From an uncultured Eubacteriales bacterium (GTDB taxonomy: Bacteria; Bacillota; Clostridia; Oscillospirales; Oscillospiraceae): a DNA stretch of 28,972 nucleotides. The notes under the pieces were generated by a model, which was not told where the DNA came from, did not search any database, and saw only the letters and a program-made list of their open reading frames with translations. The position numbers were made by a program, and so were the translations under genes. Shown here one piece after another: positions 23,394 through 28,972 of the stretch; within the stretch, counting starts at the first letter, position 1, and each line of letters opens with the position of its first letter. The stretch is taken from assembly GCA_900540635.1 (NCBI GenBank), contig UQGU01000030.1:1-28972 (forward strand), in the 5' to 3' direction.

Positions 23394-24984
23394 GCAGGAA
23401 GGTCAGAACTTTTTGCAAGGCACTGCCATATTGGCCATGGCCACCGCCCTGGTGAAAATCATGGGCGCTGTGTACAAAATTCCCCTGAACGCCATTATTG
23501 GCGAACAGGGCTTCGGCTATTTCAACACTGCCTACGAAATCTACAACGTCCTGCTTATGATCTCCACCGCCGGGCTTCCCGTTGCCATGAGCCGCATGAT
23601 CTCCCAGGCCAATTCTCTGGAAAATTACAATCAGGTCCGCCGTATCTACGCCGCAGCCAGAAGTATTTTTTTGACCTTCGGTATCGTCGGCAGCGTGCTC
23701 ATGACGGCCTTCTGCCGCCAACTGGCCCGATTTCAGAACCAGCCGGATGCCTGGGCCGCCATCGGCTTTCTGGGGCCCTGTGTGCTGCTGATCTGCATCA
23801 TTTCCACCTTCCGGGGCTTCTTCCAGGGACAGGGTAATATGGTACCCACCTCCGTCTCCCAGGTTATCGAGGCCGTTGTCAAACTGGTTGTAGGCATGGG
23901 GGCAGCCGTGCTGCTGCTGCGCTCTACCGGCTCCGTCTCCCTGGCATCCGGCGGCGCCATTCTGGGTGTCACTGCCAGCTGTCTGATCAGCGTGGTCTAT
24001 CTTTTTATCGTATTCCGGAAGCATTTCCAACGCCTGCCTCGCTCCAAGGACAAGCCCTGGAGTTATCAGGAAACCGTCAAGGCCCTGCTCTTGATTGCCA
24101 TCCCCATTACTCTGGGCTCTGCCTGTCTGCAGATCATTACGGCCCTTGCCAGCAAAATCTACATGGGGCGACTGCTGGCCTCCGGTATCTCCCAGCGTTC
24201 TGCGGACACCATGCGTGGCATCCATGTCATGACGCAGACCATCTTCAATATGCCCTGCGCCTTTATCACACCCATTACGGTCAGCATCATTCCTGCCATC
24301 ACAGCCCAGCTCACCACCGGAGACCATGCGGATGCCCGGAAAACCGAGGAATCCGCTGCCCGGATTACAGGACTTATCGCCATCCCCTGTGCCATCGGCC
24401 TGGCTGTGCTTGCCCGGCCCATTACGGCGCTGCTTGGCGGCTACACCGGTGAAAAGCTGGACCTGGCTGCAAGGCTCATGACCATTCTGGGCATCTGCGT
24501 CTTCTTCAACGCCGTGGTGCTGGTCACCACCGCCATTATGCAGGCCCATGGGAATGTGATTCTGCCGGTGGTGAATATGGCACTTGCAGGCGGTATACGC
24601 CTGCTAAGCGTCTATATTCTCGCCAGGAATCCAAAAATCGGCATTGTTGGTGCACCCATCAGCAATCTGATGTGCTATGTGCTCATCTTTCTGCTGAATC
24701 TGCTGTCTATTCATCATCTTTACAACGATGCACCGCAGATTCTGCCCAATGTGCTGCGGCCCTTGCTCTCCGGCCTTCTCATGGGGGCCTGTGCCTACGG
24801 ATGCTATCAGGCTATGCTGACGGCGCATATCGGCAGTCGGCTGCTGCTCTGCGCTGTGCCGGTATCTGTGGGTGCAATCGTCTATCTTGCCGCCGTCATC
24901 TTTCTAAAAGTTCTCCGTAAGGAAGACTGCATGCTGCTGCCCAAGGGGGAGAAAATTGCCCGTTGGCTGCATTTGGAAAACTGA
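23383..24984 (+). CDS. spoVB: SpoVB/MurJ-like flippase (polysaccharide biosynthesis family)
   Basis: This 533-residue membrane protein of the MOP exporter superfamily has about 14 hydrophobic segments. The N terminus FLQGTAILAMATALVKIMG, followed by GAVYKIPLNAIIGEQGFGYF and GLPVAMSRMIS, is characteristic of the SpoVB/lipid II flippase group. CIISTFRGFFQGQGNMVPTS and the central PITLGSACLQI are also conserved. Members flip undecaprenyl-linked precursors. SpoVB acts in spore cortex synthesis, while other paralogues serve vegetative cells. The second of two adjacent ATGs (23383) is 6 bases from AGGAGG and is preferred. It is the last gene of the plus-strand run. Confidence 0.9.
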   Translation: MSNKQEGQNFLQGTAILAMATALVKIMGAVYKIPLNAIIGEQGFGYFNTAYEIYNVLLMISTAGLPVAMSRMISQANSLENYNQVRRIYAAARSIFLTFGIVGSVLMTAFCRQLARFQNQPDAWAAIGFLGPCVLLICIISTFRGFFQGQGNMVPTSVSQVIEAVVKLVVGMGAAVLLLRSTGSVSLASGGAILGVTASCLISVVYLFIVFRKHFQRLPRSKDKPWSYQETVKALLLIAIPITLGSACLQIITALASKIYMGRLLASGISQRSADTMRGIHVMTQTIFNMPCAFITPITVSIIPAITAQLTTGDHADARKTEESAARITGLIAIPCAIGLAVLARPITALLGGYTGEKLDLAARLMTILGICVFFNAVVLVTTAIMQAHGNVILPVVNMALAGGIRLLSVYILARNPKIGIVGAPISNLMCYVLIFLLNLLSIHHLYNDAPQILPNVLRPLLSGLLMGACAYGCYQAMLTAHIGSRLLLCAVPVSVGAIVYLAAVIFLKVLRKEDCMLLPKGEKIARWLHLEN

Positions 24985-25055
24985 AGCTGATACGATCAAG
25001 CATCAATAGATCCTATAAAATCAGCAGGGGTCTCCCTTTTCAGAAAGCCCCCTGC

Positions 25056-25409
25056 AGTCGTGTTCTGGCAGACAAAATCTACCGAAACCGCGAAAATCTC
25101 CGCCGCTGCAAAGAGAGGGGTATCCGGCTGTCCGGCCCTGCGCTGGGAAGGCCCAACGAGGAACGGAACAAGGTTCAGGATTACCAGGACGAATGCGAGC
25201 GGGTAGAAGTAGAGCGCAAATTCAGCCTGGGAAAGCGGAAATGTGGAATGGGTCTGGTGACAGTGAAGCCGGAAGATACAGCTGCGCATGTGGTTGCTCT
25301 GTCCATTCTGCTGCTGAATCTGCGAAAGATTCAGTACGCTTTTTTACAATTTCTGGATTGGCTGCTCGGCTTTTTGCAACCGTGCGAAAAACTGAGGGTT
25401 GTTCAGTAG
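25056..25409 (+). pseudogene. Transposase fragment (IS5/IS1182-like), C-terminal part
   Basis: The reading frame from about 25056 gives ADKIYRNRENLRRCKERGIR, LSGPALGRPNEER, ECERVEVERKFSLGKRKCGM and a hydrophobic end with ILLLNLRKIQYAFLQFL. This is the C-terminal third of DDE transposases of the IS5/IS1182 type, including the catalytic Glu region (VEVERKFSLGKR). The N-terminal two thirds, with the two Asp residues, are absent and the sequence upstream degenerates into the end of spoVB. It is an inactive insertion sequence remnant marking the boundary between the core gene run and the RHS region. Confidence 0.8.
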
Positions 25410-25526
25410 ACATTATAATAAAGGGATGAAAATGCTAGTAAGCAGGGTAAAACGGCAGCACTGAACTAACGGCAGAGTCCTGATATTAGAATTCTGCCGA
25501 TTGGAAAGATCTGTTGACCTCGGCGG
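25410..25526. other. Junction between IS remnant and RHS cassette
   Basis: No gene is seen. The last part (about 25477-25526) looks like a degraded version of the sequence upstream of the RHS core in the second cassette: ATATTAGAATTC resembles ATCCTGGACTTC near 27459, and the ttgac that follows matches as well. An 8-base shortfall breaks the frame, and a TGA is in frame just before 25527. This is therefore a decayed junction. Confidence 0.4.
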
Positions 25527-25859
25527 AAGGTCTATTATTACATCACCAACCTGCAGGGCGATGTAATAAGCCTCGAAACCACCGACGGTATGCAGGGCGC
25601 ACACTACTATTACGATGCCTGGGGCAAGATTCTGGCATGTGATGGTGCGGTTGCGGAGCTGAATCCTCTGCGGTACCGCGGGTATGTGTACGACCAGGAG
25701 ACGGGGTTCTATTATCCGCAAAGTCGGTACTATGATCCGACTGTCTGCAGATTTATAAACGCTGATTGCTATGCCAGCACAGGACATGGAATTGCAGGCT
25801 ACAATATGTTTGCGTACTGCAATAACAATCCAGTTTCTCAGTGTGATCCTGATGGTGAA
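25527..25859 (+). repeat. RHS core end, repeat copy A
   Basis: This 333-bp block encodes the conserved end of an RHS core, from KVYYYITNLQGDV to CDPDGE, and is alignable without gaps to 27514-27846 (fixed offset 1987). Long identical runs occur, for example around the sequence encoding YDAWGKILACDG. It is the homology through which variable tips could be exchanged. Confidence 0.9.
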
Positions 25860-26453
25860 ATTGCAGTCACAACGATGATCCTAATCGGATCGGCTATTTT
25901 GGGAGCAATAAGTGCTGGATATACCGCTTATAAAGAATACAAGGCCGGGTACAGTACAGGGCGGATGATTGGAGATTCTGTTTGTGCCGGATTTGCAAGT
26001 TTTAGTATTGTATATTCTGGTGGCACATCTTTATATCAATGCTATCAAAACTATTGCTATCTTCAAGGTCTTACACCGGTAACGGATGTAGCATTTTCTA
26101 ATGGTTCAGCAACTGGGGCATATGCCGCAACGCACACACCAACTAGAAGTGTATATAGATCTGTTAGCAATGCAGAAGCGCTAGATATAAAAAACACTGG
26201 ACGATTTAATTTGGCTCCTGGTGGTATGGAAACCAAGCAATTTGGATTCGATCTCTCCGAAACAAGAAAATTCGGAAATATGATGGGGCAGAACACTATC
26301 GTAAGTGCAAAGGTTCCTGAAAGTATGCTTAATCAGTTGTATAGAGAAGGAGTTGACACGACCATATTCCGTGCAGGCACTTTGACTGTTTACTGGGATC
26401 GACTTGACGCGTTTAACCAGGCCGTTAGCGGATCGATTAAATTTATACCATAA
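25590..26453 (+). CDS. Orphan RHS C-terminal cassette 1: core end plus toxin-like tip
   Basis: The frame encodes the end of an RHS repeat-associated core (residues 1-90: RYRGYVYDQETGFYYPQSRY, then NNNPVSQCDPDGE) and a 197-residue variable tip. The tip starts with a hydrophobic segment (about 93-110) and a linker. Residues 188-287 look compact: VYRSVSNAEALDIKNTG, GGMETKQFGFDLSETRKFGN and FRAGTLTVYWDRLDAFN. That order (YRS-N-E near the start, then K-F with a helix ending in FG) recalls ADP-ribosyltransferase-fold toxins, but this is a pattern impression only. There is no RHS cage, export signal or ribosome site, and homology continues 21 codons upstream of the ATG to a TGA. It is a displaced cassette, possibly silent. 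GC is well below that of the core genes. Confidence 0.75.
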   Translation: MQGAHYYYDAWGKILACDGAVAELNPLRYRGYVYDQETGFYYPQSRYYDPTVCRFINADCYASTGHGIAGYNMFAYCNNNPVSQCDPDGEIAVTTMILIGSAILGAISAGYTAYKEYKAGYSTGRMIGDSVCAGFASFSIVYSGGTSLYQCYQNYCYLQGLTPVTDVAFSNGSATGAYAATHTPTRSVYRSVSNAEALDIKNTGRFNLAPGGMETKQFGFDLSETRKFGNMMGQNTIVSAKVPESMLNQLYREGVDTTIFRAGTLTVYWDRLDAFNQAVSGSIKFIP

Positions 26454-26466
26454 GGAATGAGATGTT

Positions 26467-26784
26467 ATGAATCGTTTACCTGATGTTGAAGTGATATTTG
26501 AATTCAATAGCACGAGAAGAAATCCCGCAAATGATGGCTACAGACCAGCACACTTGGTAACAGACAACTATTTAACAACTGGCATTCATCATTACTATGG
26601 TGTTGAGTCTGTACCACCAAATGGGACAGCAAAGGGAACAATTACATTTTTAACTCCTGAAGCATATCCGCATTGCTTATGGATTGGGAAAAAAATTAGG
26701 ATACAAGAAGGTGCCCATATCGTTGGATATGCAACTATAACCAGAATTTATAATCCAGTGTTATGTGTAGAGAGTCAAGAGTAA
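26467..26784 (+). CDS. EF-Tu domain III-like small protein, putative immunity protein of cassette 1
   Basis: This 105-residue single-domain protein is encoded 13 bases after the toxin-like cassette, the position of an immunity gene. It reads like the third (C-terminal) domain of elongation factor Tu: VEVIFEFNSTRRN for the first strand, DGYRPAHLVTDNYLTTGIHH for the conserved FxGYRPQF...TDVTG stretch, GVESVPPNG for EGVEMVMPGD, a Pro before the next strands, and IRIQEGAHIVGYATITRIYN for AIREGGRTVGAGVVxKVL. No GTPase domain or domain II is present. There is no signal peptide, so it is cytosolic. Function as an immunity protein or EF-Tu mimic is inferred from position and resemblance. AAGGA lies about 10 bases before the ATG. 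Confidence 0.7.
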   Translation: MNRLPDVEVIFEFNSTRRNPANDGYRPAHLVTDNYLTTGIHHYYGVESVPPNGTAKGTITFLTPEAYPHCLWIGKKIRIQEGAHIVGYATITRIYNPVLCVESQE

Positions 26785-26922
26785 ATCATACAAGCAAGCG
26801 TAGCTTCTATGGTATTACAGCACCTTTCAGGACGAGCCCTATGCTATCCCATTACCGTTTGCATCTTACACGTATGATGGCGAGACTTAGACGGACATAA
26901 GTTGGGTGAACGTTGAAATCCA
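26785..26922. other. Gap between cassettes, possible RHS remnant
   Basis: No gene is seen. One frame reads FASYTYDGET and then a stop (26859-26891), which is reminiscent of an RHS/YD repeat, so this may be decayed RHS sequence. An in-frame TGA at 26914-26916 bounds the next open frame. Confidence 0.35.
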
Positions 26923-28353
26923 TTGCCCTTTATCACTCGGTTCAGTAACTTCGGTAGCAAGACCATTACATTGTCAAAGACTTTATACTCCGTCCTGTTC
27001 ACTTCCGCTCAGGCTGACGAGTTGACATCCTCCACTGTCCAAAGCACATGGGATCCTGAGTACACCATCATCAACGAGCCGGACGATTACTACGGACGAC
27101 CCGGTGACATTGCTACCTTTATCGTAGAGGCCGAGGGAAAGAACCTGTCCTATCAGTGGCTGTATCAGGCTCCTGGCTCCGATGAGTTTGTGTACTGCAC
27201 CAGCAGTGACGCCACCACCAATACCCTCCGTGTGGAGATGACCGCCGAAAGCGACGGTGCCCAGTACCGCTGCTTCATCACCGACGCCAATGGCGATATG
27301 GGCAGTACCCGCTGCGCAACGGTCAAGCTGGATGTTCGTGACTGGACCATGGAGTACGAGGCCGGCGGCCTGCGTACCAAGCGTTCCAGTGCCGAGAAAA
27401 CCTACAACTACATTTACAGCGGCGATAAGCTGGTTCGGATGACCTGTGGCGATAACATCCTGGACTTCACCTATGATGCCAACGGAGCGCCTTTGACGCT
27501 GGTCACTGGAGGGAAGGTCTATTATTACCTCACCAATCTTCAGGGCGATGTAATGAGCATTGAATCCAGCGACGGCACCCCTGTGGCGAGTTATTGCTAC
27601 GATGCCTGGGGCAAGATTCTGGCATGTGATGGTGCCCTTGCGGAGCTGAATCCTCTGCGGTACCGCAGCTATGTGTACGACCAGGAGACAGGTTTCTATT
27701 ATCTGCAGAGCCGGTATTATGATCCGGCGCTTAGACGTTTTATCGCTGCGGATGCATATATTTTTACCAGCCAGGGATTAACTGGTGCCAACACTTTTGT
27801 GTACTGCGGGAACAACCCTGTAGCCAGATACGATACCGAGGGAAAACTTTGGGGGACAGTTGCTGGAGCGGTTGCCTTTAGATATGCATCTGATGTATTT
27901 GAGAATTTTATAGATGGTAAAACCGGTCGAGATCTTTTTATGCCGAGATCTTCTTTGGCCGAGTACACTGCTGTGGCCATTACGTCACTCATTCCAGGGG
28001 GATCACTTGTAAAAGCTGTGCTAAGTAGCACGGTCAGTGAAACAATCATTTGGACGGATAACATACTGAACGGAAAAGCGGGAGCTAATAGCGTCCAAAA
28101 TTCGCTTAAAAATGTTGCGGTTAATTCCCTTATTGATTATGGAATGGGACGTTTGTTAAGCAATACATTCGAGACAATGGGATCAGCAGACTTACCCTCA
28201 TATGCCGGAAAGCAGTCAGGACATGGGTGGGGCAGGAATCTTCAAAAGACCTACAATGCCTTACAAAGATCGAATACGGTTGGACGTTTCATAGGTCGAA
28301 CAGCGCAAAAATTATTTGAGATTGGTGTCAATTATATGCAAGAATTTAGCTAG
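26923..28353 (+). CDS. Chimeric Ig-like/RHS cassette 2 with variable tip
   Basis: The frame of 476 codons starts at a TTG directly after an in-frame stop, with no ribosome site, so the true N terminus is unknown. Residues about 50-137 form an Ig-like domain of the type in clostridial surface proteins (GDIATFIVEAEGKNLSYQWL, then GAQYRCFITDANGD). At VKLDVRDWTMEYE it passes into RHS/YD repeats (about 140-200) and the RHS core end (about 199-309: NPLRYRSYVYDQETGFYYLQ, NNPVARYDTEGK). The tip (310-476) is unrelated to that of cassette 1, with hydrophobic stretches near 345-385 and a basic end. No catalytic motif is recognised. No signal peptide or RHS cage is present. A 145-residue membrane protein follows by 8 bases. 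Confidence 0.75.
   Translation: MPFITRFSNFGSKTITLSKTLYSVLFTSAQADELTSSTVQSTWDPEYTIINEPDDYYGRPGDIATFIVEAEGKNLSYQWLYQAPGSDEFVYCTSSDATTNTLRVEMTAESDGAQYRCFITDANGDMGSTRCATVKLDVRDWTMEYEAGGLRTKRSSAEKTYNYIYSGDKLVRMTCGDNILDFTYDANGAPLTLVTGGKVYYYLTNLQGDVMSIESSDGTPVASYCYDAWGKILACDGALAELNPLRYRSYVYDQETGFYYLQSRYYDPALRRFIAADAYIFTSQGLTGANTFVYCGNNPVARYDTEGKLWGTVAGAVAFRYASDVFENFIDGKTGRDLFMPRSSLAEYTAVAITSLIPGGSLVKAVLSSTVSETIIWTDNILNGKAGANSVQNSLKNVAVNSLIDYGMGRLLSNTFETMGSADLPSYAGKQSGHGWGRNLQKTYNALQRSNTVGRFIGRTAQKLFEIGVNYMQEFS
27514..27846 (+). repeat. RHS core end, repeat copy B
   Basis: This is the second copy of the 333-bp block at 25527-25859, encoding KVYYYLTNLQGDVMS through YDTEGK. Similarity ends at the position where the tips begin, as expected for polymorphic toxin tip exchange. 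Confidence 0.9.
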
Positions 28354-28361
28354 GAGTAACT

Positions 28362-28799
28362 ATGAATAATTTTAGTGGGATTGTATATCGGCTATGGGCT
28401 GAAGCTGGCATAGTAACGCTGATTGGAATTGCATGTATGCTGAAAGGGTTCGGTGCGGATTCTAAATCTCGTAAGCAGGACTTCCTTGCAGCCGCGCTAT
28501 GTATCGGTTGCGGCCTTGCGCTTGCTGTCTATTATGCATCATGTTTATGTTCTCCCCAAGTATCTTCTTTTGAGGGAAGTTTTTACGAAGAGCATGCTAA
28601 TAGCCGTGTTGCACCACCACTACCATTAACAATGGAATATTCCTTTCTTGACGGAGAAAAAATATCCCATTCTTTTTACCTCGATGTCTTGTCAAAAAAA
28701 GATATTTTTCCGGAAGATTTTCGCAAGGATAGCGAATACACTATTTGGTATGAAGAACGGACGGAAATTATTGTTCGAGTTGAAAGCAGTGGATCATAA
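28362..28799 (+). CDS. Small membrane protein, putative immunity protein of cassette 2
   Basis: This 145-residue protein has two hydrophobic segments (about residues 12-28 and 41-60) and then a soluble C-terminal region of about 80 residues that is rich in aromatic and charged residues (PPLPLTMEYSFLDGEKISHS, then EYTIWYEERTEIIVRV). The layout resembles DUF3592-type small membrane proteins. It starts 8 bases after cassette 2 with AGGAG 5 bases before the ATG, so it is translated with the cassette if that is transcribed. Position and size fit an immunity protein acting at the membrane. No family is recognised with certainty. Confidence 0.75.
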   Translation: MNNFSGIVYRLWAEAGIVTLIGIACMLKGFGADSKSRKQDFLAAALCIGCGLALAVYYASCLCSPQVSSFEGSFYEEHANSRVAPPLPLTMEYSFLDGEKISHSFYLDVLSKKDIFPEDFRKDSEYTIWYEERTEIIVRVESSGS

Positions 28800-28902
28800 T
28801 CAAGAAAAGCATTTCATTTAACTTACCACAACCAGGCAACAGTAAACGGAAGCGGTAGCAATATTTGTTCTAGCTATACTATTTTAAGAAAGGAAAGGAG
28901 GG
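28800..28902. other. AT-rich gap after cassette 2
   Basis: No gene is seen in this short AT-rich stretch between the putative immunity gene and the third palindromic repeat. It ends with AGGAAAGGAGGGG directly at the repeat edge. Confidence 0.5.
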
Positions 28903-28972
28903 GGCTGTTAGAAAAGTATGTCGCTGCGAACCAGTGACCGATGTCACTGGTGTGGTACCCCAAGGGTATTTC
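28903..28972. mobile_element. MITE-like palindromic interspersed repeat, copy 3 (cut by window end)
   Basis: From 28903 the sequence matches the left end of copy 1 (GCTGTTAGAAAAGTATGTCG, then CTGCGAACCAGTGACCG and its palindrome partner). From about 28945 it instead matches the reverse complement of the right half of copy 1 (GTGTGGTACCCCAAGGGTAT). The copy is therefore an inverted or rearranged member of the same family. The right end is outside the window. Confidence 0.75.

Noticed and set aside
25024..25055. GCAGGGG/CCCCTGC stem after spoVB as a terminator
   Set aside because: There is a stem, but no T tract on either strand and the loop is 18 bases. It may be coincidental sequence within the degraded IS end.
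1..28972. CRISPR array or prophage
   Set aside because: No regularly spaced repeats, integrase or phage structural genes were found. The only mobile traces are the IS fragment and the palindromic repeats.

Overview
The window is a 29 kb piece of a GC-rich, endospore-lineage Firmicute. Strong AGGAGG-type ribosome sites, the infC-rpmI-rplT operon, HemZ, a PheB-type ACT protein, a bifunctional Rel protein and the sporulation membrane proteins YtvI and SpoVB together suggest a gut member of the Oscillospiraceae/Ruminococcaceae. This placement is inferred from gene content, not from a marker-gene tree.

Layout. A tRNA-Val(GAC) is cut by the left edge, followed by a lipoprotein gene with its own promoter (1-743). 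A minus-strand sugar uptake pair, a GPH/MelB-type symporter overlapping a BadF-type sugar kinase, lies at 969-3349. Divergent from it is an ApbE lipoprotein (3531-4541). A diacylglycerol-kinase-like lipid kinase and a Nudix hydrolase (4687-6049) form a small operon. Then come a compact 27-codon minus-strand gene, a palindromic interspersed repeat, and a two-component system whose sensor carries a striking Trp-rich segment (6541-9368). A HAD phosphatase and an RluA-type pseudouridine synthase converge at 10.2 kb. A second repeat copy is followed by rplT-rpmI-infC, with an attenuator leader and an ATC start codon for IF-3. An aspartokinase catalytic domain without its ACT region and a free-standing ACT protein follow (12641-13952). 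From 14.1 to 25.0 kb a long plus-strand run holds ytvI, recJ, rel, dtd, a metallo-beta-lactamase-fold hydrolase, hemZ, an amidohydrolase and spoVB. Most of these genes are separated by only a few bases or overlap, so they are probably co-transcribed from the recJ promoter.

The last 4 kb (25.0-29.0 kb) is different: lower GC, a transposase fragment, and two orphan RHS C-terminal cassettes in tandem. Each cassette has the conserved RHS core end (a 333 bp block present twice), a variable tip, and a small gene immediately downstream in the position of an immunity gene. Neither has the RHS cage or an export signal. The first tip has a pattern reminiscent of ADP-ribosyltransferase-fold toxins, and its small partner looks like a free-standing EF-Tu domain III barrel. 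An immunity protein built on a translation-factor domain is the most unusual thing in the window. The second cassette is fused to an Ig-like surface-protein domain and is followed by a small membrane protein. The window ends inside a third copy of the palindromic repeat.
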